A program made the position numbers and the translations under genes. This document shows, piece by piece, positions 11,632-23,637 of a stretch of DNA of 64,000 bases. The DNA comes from Parascedosporium putredinis. Lineage: Eukaryota > Ascomycota > Sordariomycetes > Microascales > Microascaceae. Within the stretch, counting starts at the first letter, position 1. Each line of letters begins with the position of its first letter. The stretch covers positions 2,170,001-2,234,000 of the forward strand of contig CASHTG010000016.1 of NCBI GenBank assembly GCA_949357655.1. Reading direction: 5' to 3'. Below the pieces are notes generated by a model. It saw only the letters and a list, made by a program, of their open reading frames with translations, was not told the DNA's origin and ran no database searches.

Positions 11632-13650
11632 CTAAAAGTTTTCCTTGCCCCAAACAAAGGAGAATCTGCAGAAGTAATCTTGGTTAGCCAATTGACGGTC
11701 CTGTATAAAGACCCAGAGCGATGATGAAGAGAGCAAAGGGGGCTTGTGCGGTTGAGCTCCATTTGGCCTCTCCCATGGTTTCTTGCACTTACCCAGGCTC
11801 GCTGTACTTATTGCAGAAGATGTGCAGCGTGCTTCCAAGACCCTTAGGGCCGCAGAAGAAGACACCCGCCTCGGCGGGCGAGTGTAGCTTGCGGATGCCC
11901 CTGAAGATCATATCCCAGTTCGGCCTGCCAAAGTTGGTAGGCGAGCGGAGACCGGTGATGGTGTCCTTGTCGGCGTTGGCGTCGTTAATCATGATGTTCG
12001 TCGCATCGTCAGCCTTGATCTTGGCGGTGAGATACGTATGGATCTCGATCCTGTTGTCCACATCCTGGGCCTCAATGGCAAGAAGAAGAGACCTGAACCA
12101 CTCAAAGGAGCCAAAGTCTCGGCAAATCCAGAAGAAGTAGACCTTGCTGAGTCGGGTTCGCTTCTTGGGGTAGTTCATGCGGTACCAGATGGACTTGAGG
12201 ATGGAGGCAAACGGTGTGACACCGATACCGGCACCGACAAGCATCGAGATCTCGTACTTGAACACGTCTTCGGACGCCGAGCCAAAGGGACCGTCGACGT
12301 AGACGCGGGGAAGTACTCTTCGCAGGGCGGGGTCCACTTCACCGTTGGCACCGTCAACTCCGACAACCTGGCTCGTGTCCTTCTTCTCACCGGGGGCCTT
12401 CCTCTCGAACTCGCAGCCAAGCGTCTTGGCAACCGCCTTGGTGAAGTCGCCGACGACTCGCATGTGGATGGAGATGTAGTCCTCCTCGGGCGCGCTGGTC
12501 AGGGTGAAGGGGTGGTATTGCCATAGCGAGACGGCGGGGCAGCAGAAGAAGATGTACTGGCCGGCGCGGGTCTTGGTGTGCTCCTTCTTGATTTGGATCT
12601 CGCAGACATTGCTAGGATGCTGGATAACCTTGGAAATGTAGGTCTTGTGCTTGCCGCGGACCTCTCGGGCGATGCGTTCCGCCAAGTAAGCGAAACCACC
12701 GTACATCCAGTACTGCCAGAAGACACCAATGGCAGACGCGCCGGTGGCGGTACAGAAGGGGGCGAAGTCGGGCTGAATCATGCAGAAGGCACCGTGGATG
12801 GACCAGAAGAAGAAGAAAATGATAAACATGTGGTGAGTGTACCAGAATCGCTCGTAGTTGGTTCGTCGGGGCTTCTCAACCGAGGTGAATACCATGCCCA
12901 TGAGCGCCACAAGCATGATATACCCAGTCCAACCAGGGCCTGAGACAAGGTTAGCTACCAAGAAGCCGTAGACTCCGAGGTTATTCCTAGCGGCCGCCTG
13001 GCCAAAATTGTTCCAATGGGCAATGGTGTGGACCCAGGACCAGAAGACGATGGACCAAGCAGTAACCTTGTGGAAGGTGATGTTCTTGTCAAACTGGATG
13101 ATGCCGTTGAGCGGGGTTTGACGGGCAAGCGAGATAAGCGTCCTGCAGACGGGGAACAGGACAAGGGCGACGTCGACGTGGAGGACGAGGGCGGCTGATC
13201 GAGCAATCATAAACGTCGGGCCAAACGTGTCTCGAGCTATTTGCAGGTTGTCCTTGGCAGCGTAGTGAACGAAACCAAACGCAAACACTAGCGCGTGGAG
13301 TAACGCGAAAACGAAGACGAAGCTAGAAGACCAGTGTTAGCAGAAAGGCACTTCCCACATCCCAAGCAAGATCCATCTCTTCATTTCTGATCGCAATTGG
13401 GGTGACCAGTTTTGCGAAAATGATACGAGAAAAGCCGATGGCAGTGGGGCGTTTTTGGGGGAGCAAGCACATACACTCTCCTGTAACCTTCGTTAACCAT
13501 CCACCTGTCAAACTTTTCCTTCCCTGATAATTCCTTCTGTTTCTCCTGCGTCATCTCGCCAGAGAGCAGCATTCGCGTGAGCGGTGTCCATCTTGAACGT
13601 TCCGACTGCCTCGAGCCATAGCTGTCCCGTTGGCCAGCATAGTAATCCAT
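11632..13650 (-). CDS. noxB: NADPH oxidase, NoxB (Nox2) type
   Basis: This membrane flavocytochrome passes electrons from cytosolic NADPH through FAD and two hemes to O2, making superoxide. In filamentous fungi NoxB acts in germination and penetration-type development with the regulator NoxR. Three exons: 13650-13475, 13322-11793, 11665-11632, splicing to 1740 nt (579 aa) with no frame error. Membrane helices carry the heme-His segments (HKVTAWSIVFWSWVHTIAHW and WYTHHMFIIFFFFWSIHG). Then come the FAD motif HPFTLTSAPEED, the NADPH-binding segments DGPFGSASED, GAGIGVTPFASILKSIWYR and FFCGPKGLGSTLH, and the end FSFVWGKENF. The roughly 55-residue N-terminal extension before WMVNEGYRR, and the closeness of the first helices to NoxB rather than NoxA, support the subtype. 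There are no EF-hands, so it is not NoxC. The last intron (11792-11666) leaves only ten codons in the final exon. Confidence 0.93.
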
Positions 13651-16600
13651 GTTGGGTGGTTGACCCGAAATCCTAGTCGATCGAAAGTCTGTGTAGGCTC
13701 TTCGTCTGGATTCCGGATTCCCTTCCTAGAATCCCACTCCGTCTCTGTTTTGATTTTGTCGAATCTCTAACTCGTGTGGGTATCGAACCGGCCGTTGAAT
13801 TGTATTAAGTGATCCGCAACCAGTGCTGGGAAGGCCAACCAAAGAAGGGAGGGCCGGAAAGAGAGAAGAAAAAGTGGTGGTTCAAGACCAAAAAAGGAGT
13901 GGCACGCGTAATTCAGAGCCTGCTGAACGGGCAAAGCGAAGGCATCGAGAAAAGAAAGCGAAAGAAGCGGCCTATCGTGGTGTGCTTGGGCTTCTCAGAG
14001 TTCGGGGCGCTCGTTTCCTCCGCGTCTTGTTCGTCGAGCAAGCTCGGTTTCCTGTTCTCGATGTTCGTATTATAAAAGAATGAAGGGCCACAAAGAAAAT
14101 CCGCCCGCGTTTTTGGTTCGAATGCCTGCGTCGTCTCTTGTTCCACCGGGTTAGCAAGGCGATGCCTTTTGGGAACAACAATGGAAAGGACAGCAAACAA
14201 TGAGCGGAGCGGAGGGGAAACGAAGTGAAGAAAAAGAAGGATGTGAAGAAAGAATCGAAAAAGGGTAAAATTGGTACGAAGACCGTAGTTGGGGGAAGAA
14301 GGGAAAAGGGGACGGAGGGAAGAGAGAGAGACGGGCCAGTGGGTGGGAAGGGGATGATTTTGGTACAAACTGGCAGAAGAGGCGGCCCTTGCCAAGATGT
14401 ATGAGAATCCTGGGAAGATCATACCTGCACTCAAATGCCCGCGCAAGACGGAAGGGTGGGGTGTGGGCCAAGCGGGCAAGGCGGCGAACGGCGGGTGGGA
14501 CAGAGGATAATGCTGGCTCAGCAGGAGCGAGTACCTTTCTCGGAGAATAAAGACTGAGAAAAGGGGGCAAATAGGTGAGGATTGTATGCGGATCCGGGGC
14601 ATCGAGAGGGCCAATGGGTACTTGAATTCTTTAACAAACTGTACAAGTCTCAGATCCCATACAGAGGCCACGACGAGGTGGATTCGGGGGTGTCCACCGC
14701 GTCTGGGGGTGTCTCCCATTGTCGGGGGTCGGTAGCAACGCACAGTCAGCGCCGGGATGCTGGGAGATCACAGGGGAGTCACATTGAGTACCTGAATTAT
14801 TGCGAGCACCGCAAAGGGTGACTTGGGAAGCTTGCCCTCCCTTTGCCAAAAGAAGACCGTACCGTCAGAGAAGGGTGGAGCTTGACACTGGGACACTGGG
14901 ATCTTCGCATCGGCCCAAGGAGCATGGCCTTCGAAAAGGGCAGAGCAAGCGGTCGGCGGAGAGGTCTAGACCCTCCTCGCCGTCTTCATCTCTTTCGAGG
15001 TCGTTGCCTCGGGAGGAGACTGTGATCCTGGTCAACTCCAACGAGGTTGAGACGAGTGAGCACGCCGATTTGCCGGCCCCCGGTCCTCTCGATGTCAGTC
15101 CACAATCGCCGCGAGAGGATTTGATGATTGCGCTGAATGGGCCCATCTCGAAACAGTTGGCGCCGGTGGCGATGGGGACGAACTGTTCGATATCTCCAGC
15201 CAGCTTCTTCGAGTTGTCACAATTCTTCAACCGTTAAACCTCTGGCGCCACCGTCCCCTTGCCAGCGCTAAAAAGCTTCCAAGTCGTGCCTTCCAAACCA
15301 ACCAGTAAGAATAAATATGCAGGAGGTACCAAGTAGCACTGTCAGCTTGGGCGATGGGCCCAGTGGACTTTCCTCAATCGCCATTGAACATTGAACCTTG
15401 CTGCTCCTTCTTCAACAACCTATCGCATCAATTTGGGCCTTTTATTTTCCCCTCGAATCGTCGAGGACGTAAATGCGAATGCACTTTTGAGGCAAGGAAA
15501 TGTCTCCTCGGCTCCGGTCTCTATTGTGCCACAGCCACCATCCGCCGAGTTTCCTCCATTGCTATCCGGTTTCCAGCTCGCATTCAAACATCATGGCCCT
15601 CGCGCTGTTGCACTAGTGTAGCCCAGGATAGGGCGGGTGGGTCAGACCCCGATCCGTCAACGAGGCCACTGAAGCAGGCACAGGCCCTTTCCCTGCCCTG
15701 ATCAATTATTACTTCCCCAAACTATCGTGACTTCATGGCAGGTGTCCTTGAGAGGAGCTGTCGTTGATGGGTCGGTCCATCCCATTATTAATTCTCACCT
15801 CTGGCGGCCTTTCTCCAGCGCCCAGCGAAGAGTTTGGTGTCGAATGGGCCATGATGCGACGGTTCGTCGAGTTGGCGGGCGGCAAGGGGGAAAAACAGGA
15901 AGAAGCAAAAAGAATTCGCCGGCGGCTGAATGCTGCCCGTAAATCTTTAGTCGCGATTTGACAGGTTGCTGGTGGGTTTTGTCGCTGGTTTGGTGGAAGA
16001 ACACACGTTCTCATTGGCCAGCTTCGGCGGGGAGCGTTGCTCGGAACAGCCCCATGTGCGTCACGGAGTGTTTCGTCAGGGGTCCTGATACAGGTCTGAG
16101 GGAGCGGGATCCACCTTGCTCGTCTTGTCCCCCTCTCTCCTCGGGCGTTCGCCAACGTTCCACGTCCACCCAAACCCATCGCCTTGACGCGGATTCCCAA
16201 GTATTATCGAGCCAGCTTTCCAATCAATTGCACATGCATCACCACCCCTCGACATCGTGTCGCTCGATCTTTGGGGACAAGTTCTTTTTCTTTTCTCCCG
16301 CCATCGTGAAGGCATTTTCAATGACAACCTCGCAGGATTTGGGGAAAGAGACAACAGCTTATTTTCGGTGTTTGTGGCATGATTTTCTTTGAGCCTCAAT
16401 CGAAACCACACCAGCGACCTGTTCGTGCAGAGTGGTAATATTACTATCAGCGCTCGATCCACGTCGAGACGAATTTTGTATCCTTGCCAAAAGCAGCGCT
16501 TTGGTACATCCGGCGCAAAGCCCCATCGAGAACGAACGGGGAGAAATAATCACAATAGGGGAGCAGATATTATGAAAACGAAACGAAAGCAGAAGAAAGA

Positions 16601-18918
16601 GAAAAAGAAAGAACAAGAAAAAGAGGCCAAAAAGCGAAAAAGGCGAAAAAAGACCCCATCGCATCCTTGTCGTTTCTACCCAGCTCTAGCCTTGTTGCAT
16701 GATCGCCTCGATCTCATTGCTTAGATATCCTTTGCTCGAGCTTCGGACCAAAGAGATCCTCGTAGACCATGGTCTGGACCGGCATATCCCACCTCAAACC
16801 GTCTCAAACATTGACATCTCTTCTCGTCCTTCCGCCCCCGGCCCCCTTTCCATGGAAACCGATCGCCCTCGCAGAGCTTCTCTTTGCACAGTTGCAGGCG
16901 AAGCGAGTTGCTTGCTCGGCCCCTTCTAGTGGTCCTCCTCCCCTGCGGCGATCGAGGCAAGAAGCAGTGTTACTTGGCCGTGCCTAAGAATAAACCCCAC
17001 TTGGCCCAAACAGGTGACGCGAGAAGCAGACGTCTTGGAAAGGGGGCCAGCCGCAGCCGTCGTTACTGCCGGTATTTCAACCCTCGCCCTCCCCTCTCCC
17101 TTCTTATGCCCTGTATTTGTGTGCGCAATCTGTATGCGCAATCGTTCCTACTGGACCCAGCGGTCCTAGCGGGCTGGCCCTCTACTTGCCGTCACCGGGC
17201 CCCTTTCTCCGGCCTTCTGGGTATTACTACTCAAGGGGAAGGCCAGGGAGGAGATACGAAGTAGCAGAAGAACATAGAAACAAGCATGTTTAGACGAGGA
17301 GAGGGTGGGCTAGATCTCGAACCGCCTGTGCTCATGTGACAGGTTCGCCAGAATTGAAGATTTCGGCGCTGAAGCCGAGACGAGGGCCAGGGCCAGGCCC
17401 CGCCAACAAGAGACGACGCTCAGCTTCACAATGAGAGCCTTGTCGAATCCCATGTGCACTTCGCCTCAATGGCCCCCTTTAGCAATGTTTCCTAAACCGT
17501 GCCAGCATTCCGGGGCCAGCCTCTTCTTGCCCTTGTTGGTGAGAGTTTAATCCAGTCGGCTCGACAAGCGAGCTGACTGATCAATTGACTGCAAGACGAG
17601 GTTTCGCACCGTCGTTCTCACCGCTTTGTCATCCGCCCCGGTTTTCGAACGAGCTGCTTCACATGTCGCAAGATTCTGACTTTATTGCATTTCCCATCAT
17701 ATAATCCTCGATCCTCGACGCTGCTGGCTGTGATTTGCCAGCACGTGATGACATCATCACATCAATCATTGATGGGATGCTTCTTCTATAATTCCGAATC
17801 AAGGGAAACCTTCAACCGTGGTCTGGTCAGGGATAAATTTGTTGACAGGTGCAAGTGAAGAGAGATATCAGTCTGGCCTCGTGACGTTCCCCGAACAAGA
17901 CTTTTACATTATAAACCAAAGTTACCAGAAGGATCCGCCACGCTCGAGGCGGAGCCAAAAAGGACCCGACAGTCATCTTCGAGCTCCATTGAGTGGGCGT
18001 CAGGCATCTCTCACTCCACCAGGCTGTGGCGGAAAAGAAACTTTTCTCTGACTGTGGCCCATTTTGACTCATTGTATGCAGCGCCCTCTATGTGGGCTGG
18101 TGGGTTAGGTCGCAACCTATCTAAAAGGGGGCGACAGCGGCCAGGGACTCATTGATCTAGCCGGAATGCCCCGTAGGCTCATGTTGGTGTAGATGATCAC
18201 AAATAGATAGCATTCTGTAATAGATAATCTGTCTGATTGAGAAATGAAGAGGCAAAGGCGATGACCCTGCGACCCATGCCCTGATCAAAGGAAGGGCAAT
18301 AAACAGTTTAAAGGAGAGACAACGACAACCCTGTAATGCAATCCCACACTGACCGCAAGAGAAACCATCAAAGGAAAAGAGAGAGAGTTTGTGTGTGTGG
18401 GAGAGAGAGATGAGGGAAGAAAAGGAAAGGAATACAGCACACAAGCAAACGAACAGAGTCCGATATGGGAGCTGCAGAGAGGAAATCGGCAGCTCCTTCT
18501 GTTAAGAACTGAATAACAACCCTCACACATGCGTCCCCCACAAACTCGGATCGCTGCCACCTAAACGCTCCGCCCGTGGTCTTTTAACTCTGGACGCTCC
18601 GGAAGTAGCTGTGGGCGCTAGCAAACAAATGCGCGAAACAAAGGCACGCGCCTACACAAATCATGCAACAAGAACGATAGTGAATAAAGGGAGAAAAGTT
18701 CAAAGTGCGAGTGCGGAACCCGATACCACCCAAGACATCGAGGGGAGGAGAGAAGAGGGCATGGGGATATGAACAAGCCCAAGATGGGGAGCCACCAAAT
18801 CATGAATTTATGATGAGGCCAGAAAAAGACACGGCCAGGATAATTAGAATGTGCGCATAATGTCCACCACTATCTGCACCCTCATCATCACTTCATCACC
18901 CACTAAACCCCCACACTT
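13651..18918. other. 5.3-kb gene-poor interval upstream of noxB
   Basis: I see no recognisable gene. The longest open frame (276 codons, minus strand, 14743-13913) has a Leu/Ser/Phe/Pro-rich translation of CT-rich DNA and no motif. The part next to noxB probably holds its promoter and leader. The right end is the 3' flank of ubc4. Confidence 0.5.
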
Positions 18919-20043
18919 TTAAACAGCGTACTTGCGAGTCCATTCCCTAGCTGTAGCCTCATACCGGGCTCGGTCTGTCTTGTACACGTGGGCGATCTCG
19001 GGAACAAGGGGGTCATCGGGGTTGGGGTCGGTAAGCATGGAGCAGATCGAAAGGAGGACTATGGGCCACCAGTTAGCCATCGAGTAGGTGGGTATGGGAC
19101 TTTGCTTGTTGTGCTAGCTCTTGGGGCCTAGGCTCCGAGCAGAGATGGATTGACAATAGGGGGATACATACCTTTCGAAATGGTCAGAGCCGGGCTCCAC
19201 TGGTCTCGTAGAATGTCGAGGCAGATGCTGCCATTGGAGTTGATGTTGGGGTGGTAGATGCGGGTGGTGAAGTTGACCTTGGGGGCTTGAAGGGGTAATC
19301 GGTAGGGAAATGGATTGCCAGGAAAAAGACGCCTCCAGAGTACGGAGAGTCACCCTAGGTTGCACCAAGTTAGTATAACAAGCCCACAGCAGCGACTTAA
19401 ATCCATCGACAACTCGAGCAGCCGCGAGGAGTTTGATAGAGGCTCGTTGCATCCGTTGACGGATCATGAAGTCGGTGGTGAGGTCGGCCGATACTCCAGC
19501 ATGAGGTCGATCGAGTGTGAGGAGGAAAGAAGAGGGACAGCGAGACTTACAGGTCCCATAATCGTCGCTTGCCAGTGGAACTATTGACACGATGGCTGTT
19601 AGTACCGTTGACCACGGGCAATAGATGAACGCAGTCTTGTGCTTTATGCCCATTCTCGGATGCTTGGATGGCACCTTGGTGGGGTAGGCTGCAGGATCAT
19701 CTGGGCAGGCTGAAGTCGGGATCGCTTACAAGATCTTCGCCAACGGGACCAGCAGAACAAGAAGAGGGAGGGTCACTAGAACGGGAGAAAAAGATGGTCA
19801 GTAAATAGAAAAGAAAGCCCAAACAATCGTAGCACGAGCTATCATCGTCGAATATCCACGGCATCAGGCAAGGGATGCGCTCAAAGAGGATGTGGCCGAC
19901 CCGCTTCCAGCGCCCCACCCAATCGTTTGGGCTGAGATGGTAGGGAAAATGATGTCCAAGGCTTCGGTCAAAGGAGAAATGAAAAGGCTCGAGACTTACC
20001 GGCCCAGGTCGGTGAGTTCCTTGTTGATTCTCTTGAGAGCCAT
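18919..20043 (-). CDS. ubc4: Ubiquitin-conjugating enzyme E2, Ubc4/Ubc5 class
   Basis: This E2 accepts ubiquitin from E1 on its active-site Cys and works with many E3 ligases in bulk and stress-related protein degradation. Five exons: 20043-20000, 19775-19730, 19580-19551, 19354-19172 and 19058-18919. The protein starts MALKRINKELTDLGRDPPSS, contains FHWQATIMGP, the HPN motif in YHPNINSNGSICLDILRDQW (with the catalytic Cys) and ends ARYEATAREWTRKYAV. Exons sum to 443 nt, one short of the 444 needed for a 147-residue E2, which is the usual family length. The lost base falls in the GGGGG run 19281-19285 (minus-strand CCCCC), where ...FKPP must continue as KVNFTTRIYH. Such a break in an essential E2 points to sequence error. 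Intron donors are GTAAGT, GTAAGC or GTATGT. Confidence 0.93.
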
Positions 20044-22081
20044 TGTTTCGGATGGCAAGGGGGTATCTGAGGGTGAAAAAAAAAGAGATTCTCGACTGTT
20101 GCCAATTTTGCGCGTCGTTAGTTTTGGTCTGCTTGCTTTTGCGTTGCGGGGTCAAGGAAATCCGAAAGACGTCGAGATTGATGCTTGGAGGACGATAAGG
20201 AGAAGAAGAAAAAAAAGGGGGAAACGTAAGGGAAGAAAAACATGAAGGGTATCGGTAATGAAGTGAAGTTTAGTAGCCTGGTCGAGAGGGGCGGTATGTC
20301 TACGTACAATGAGAAGTCGAGAGCGAGGGGTTCGGTCGAAGCGTTCGTGGATGGAATCAGGAAGAAAGGTGGGGGTTTGTTTAGGATCGTGAGAAAATTT
20401 CGTAGGTTCGAGAGTGGAAAGAATCCAGGTCACTACACACACCCAAAAGAATAAACAAGCAAATGGTCAGCAATAGATCATGGCTTTGAAATAAAAAGCT
20501 ACGAAATTCGAGGTGCAAATTTACCTGGTGGTTGTGAAAGACACGTAAAGGGTAGATGGAGCTTTTTTTTCCTTAGTAGTTGATGTCACGGAAATGGAAG
20601 GGAGGAAATGGAGGGGAAGAAATAGCGGGAAAGAAGTAGAAAATGCGATGGCAACAAGGCCTTCAAGTCCCCTCCCTGGAACAACACCAATACGGTACGT
20701 ACTGGATCAATGTAGCGAGGCAATGGATTGAGGGCTGACAAACGGGCCTGGGCAGGACAACCCCCATTCCAGGTTGGCGCTGTCACCTATTACTATTCTT
20801 TCCTCTCCCTGCTCCAGTCAACTGGCCCTTTCTCTTGATCCAGTATGGCAGTGCAAGTGCAGGTGTGCGCCGACTGTGCCTTCCGCTACAGAAGTTGTAC
20901 TTGTCACTACCCCTCCTTCCTGGGCAGGGTGGATTAGGCGAATAATGGCAGTGGCGGCCCAGCACCAGATACGCCTGGCCTAGAGAAGATTAGAAGGATC
21001 AATCTTGCATCTGTGCTGACCCGTGGAAGGGGGCTTTGATGGAGAACACTCTCAATGTACGTCACTGGTAGCCGAATGTATCTTGACGCTAATGGCTAGA
21101 GCCCCGTTTGCGCTAATCCCCGCTGTGCCCGAGCACGCGGCACTCATCCACGATCAAGTGGATTTACAACATATGCCGTCTATCTACCTATCGATCCATT
21201 TCATTGATGCGCTGGGGGTTGGCTCCAGGTCTCACAAATCTAACTGAGAGTATTGATGGATCGAACATCTCAGTGCTCCTTGTCAGAAGAGGAGAAAAGG
21301 ACCACTGGATGCCAAACGTAACTCGCTCATCTCGTGAGCGGCGCTTAATGGACATCAAATGCATCCTGAATCCGAACCTACCACATCCATAGGCCCCCTT
21401 CTCTAAGCGCCGAATCCGAGTTGCATTCAAGGAATCTACGGGTCCAATTGACGGATAGAGGAATCAACCCAATTTTTGATGACCGATCACCAGAAGCCAA
21501 GAAAGAGAGGGTTTGTCAGGAGCCAGTAACAAAGAAAACTCGAATTGCCACCCTGAAGCTTCAATAGCACTGCACTGGCTCATTTTGCAAACTATCAAGT
21601 TGGTCCGCCTCCCGTGAGGCGAATCGTCGACAGAACGCTTACCTTGCCAGGCTACCGAGCGACCGCCGAAAATTCTCAGGCACAATATGAGCAAGGCTCC
21701 GTCCATCAAGAAGTGGCCCAAGGGGGAACAACTCTGGCTAGTACATTGGATGTCCTTCCCTGAGAAGGCTCGCCGAGGCTTGGAGGGCATCGGGCTTGGT
21801 CTCGAGGAAGCGGGTCGTCCAATAAACGGAAATTATCGCTGGCGGAGTTGTCCGAGTGGGCCGAAAAAGGGATGACGTCGCCTGGGAAATGGTGTTGCCA
21901 AATCAATCTGGACAAAAGAAAACAGCCAGTGGGCGGCGAATGCCGCAAGCGGCTCGTCCGGAGGGCGGAGCATGCGCATGCAAGCGGCGACTTCGAGCAC
22001 GAATTCAGTGTATGAATGAGTCTATGCGAAGAAGAAGACATCTACTAACATTCTTGTCATATGTTATATATATTCTACTAT
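20044..22081. other. Intergenic, no gene seen
   Basis: This interval holds the ubc4 promoter side and the 3' flank of the acyl-CoA dehydrogenase gene. No open frame resembles a protein, and no repeat of note was seen. Confidence 0.5.
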
Positions 22082-23637
22082 CTATATGGTCTTTAAACGT
22101 GATGCATGTTTGAGGGGTTTAGCAAAAGCTTGTACGCCCGTGATTGCCCGGCCCAGAATCAAAGCTAGACGAACAAAGGAAAAGAAGATGGGGGATTAGC
22201 ATCTGAACTGTTATAAACAAATGTAGGTGGGACGGACACGCGCAAGAAGGGGAGAATACACGTACCGTGAATATCACTCTGTCCCTCGTACGTCTGGGTG
22301 ACGAACAGGTTGGCAACGTGCCTTCCAATCATGTACTCGTCGCTCACGGCGTTGCCTCCAAAGATTTCCTGCAGCACGCGGGCGTTTTGCAGCGCCCGGT
22401 CGCAGTTCTGCCTCTTGACCATGCTAATCATCTCAGGAGTGGCGAGGCCCTGGTCCTTGAGGCGACCGACCTGGATGGCGGCAACGGTGCCGTAGGCCGC
22501 ATCCGTGGCGGCGTCCGCAAGCTTCTTCTGGATGAGCTGGTACTTGGCGAGCGGGTTGCCCTTGAACTGCTTCCTCTCTAGCGAGTACTCCTCGCGCGGG
22601 CGAGGCAATCCTCCAGCGCTCCCATGACGCCGAGAGAGATGCCGTACCTCGCGCTGTTCAAGCAGCTAAAGGGGCCGCGAAGACCTTCCACATGCGGGAA
22701 CATGTTAGCCTCGGGGACGGGGCAACCATCCAGGTGGATCATGCCGGTGATGGAGGCCCTGAGCCCGTTCTTGTCTTTGATCGCGGGGGTCTCGAGCGTG
22801 CCGGGGGCAGGCGTCGCGGTCAATCAAGAATCCCCGAATCTTGCCCGTCTCCTGCAGCTTGGCCCACACCAAGAGAACGTCGGCGATGGGAGAGTTGGTA
22901 ATCCAGGTCTTGGATCCGGAGATGGAGTAGTACCCGGTCTTGGTGGGGTGAGGCTTGGCAACCGTCTCCATGGAGCCGGGATCGCTTCCGTGGTTCGGCT
23001 CCGTGAGGCCAAAAGCGCCAATGAGCTTGCCCTTGGCCATCTCGGGGAGGTATTTCTCCTTTTGCTCGGCCGTGCCCATCTCGTAGATGCCGCCCATCAC
23101 GAGGGACGACTGGACAGACATTCCGGAACGGTAGCCGCTGTCGACACGCTCGACGGCCTTGGTGATGAGGCCACCGGCCACGGTAGACACGCCCGCGCAT
23201 CCGTATCCTTGTATCGTCGCTCCAAGAAGGCCCATGTCGCCCATCTCCTCGAGGATCTTGGGGTCATAGCTTTCGTCTCGGTACGCCTCTACGAGCCGGC
23301 ATCAACAGCGCGTGCGTGCATTGGTTAGCTTGCGGGTTTCCCTTCGCAAAATAGAGCTTCCCCAGCGTTGGGAATGATACGAGTTGGGGAGGGGTCGTTA
23401 CGAACGAAGAACTCTAGGTAATAATTGCTCTTGGCAATATCTCTCCGCCGTCTCAGAAATTGCAATCTCCTCTTCCGTCAGGAAGGCCTTGACAGCCAAG
23501 GGGTCTTCCCAGTTGAAGGCGGGGGCGTCTGTCGCCGTGCTCATGGGCCGGGAGACGCCGAGGCCTATCCTCGGCCGGAGAAGCCCAGCCCCGCGCGTGA
23601 CGCGCTGGGCGAGGAAGCGAGATGCACGGATGGACAT
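22082..23637 (-). CDS. Acyl-CoA dehydrogenase, glutaryl-CoA dehydrogenase-like, mitochondrial
   Basis: An FAD enzyme predicted to oxidise and decarboxylate glutaryl-CoA to crotonyl-CoA in lysine/tryptophan breakdown in mitochondria. The ATG at 23637 opens an Arg/Ser-rich presequence (MSIRASRFLAQRVTRGAG), then FNWEDPL as in the glutaryl-CoA branch. Exons: 23637-23406, 23288-22266, 22164-22082. FAD/substrate motifs seen are AFGLTEPNHGSDPGSMET, GSKTWITNSPIADV, NSARYGISLGVMGA, LEIFGGN-like VLQEIFGGNAVSDEY and TYEGQSDIH, then ALILGRAITGVQAFA. The frame breaks twice: at GGGGG 22803-22807 (after FLIDRDAC) and near 22593-22601 (after GALEDCLAR). With those corrected the CDS is a multiple of three (about 446 aa). 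The last few codons (...KPLKHASRLKTI) are not family-like, so the 3' end is uncertain. A general acyl-CoA dehydrogenase is the alternative. Confidence 0.85.

Noticed and set aside
13913..14743. 276-codon minus-strand open frame upstream of noxB
   Set aside because: Translation of CT-rich DNA with repeated Phe/Leu/Ser/Pro, no motif or signal peptide, no splice continuation.
21841..21930. tRNA-like start (ttgtccgagtgg, resembling an A box)
   Set aside because: No matching B box (GGTTCGAATCC-like) within tRNA distance and no closing acceptor stem.
22082..23637. Pseudogene interpretation of the acyl-CoA dehydrogenase
   Set aside because: The shifts sit in homopolymers like those in essential neighbours, catalytic regions are otherwise conserved, and no in-frame stop remains after repair.
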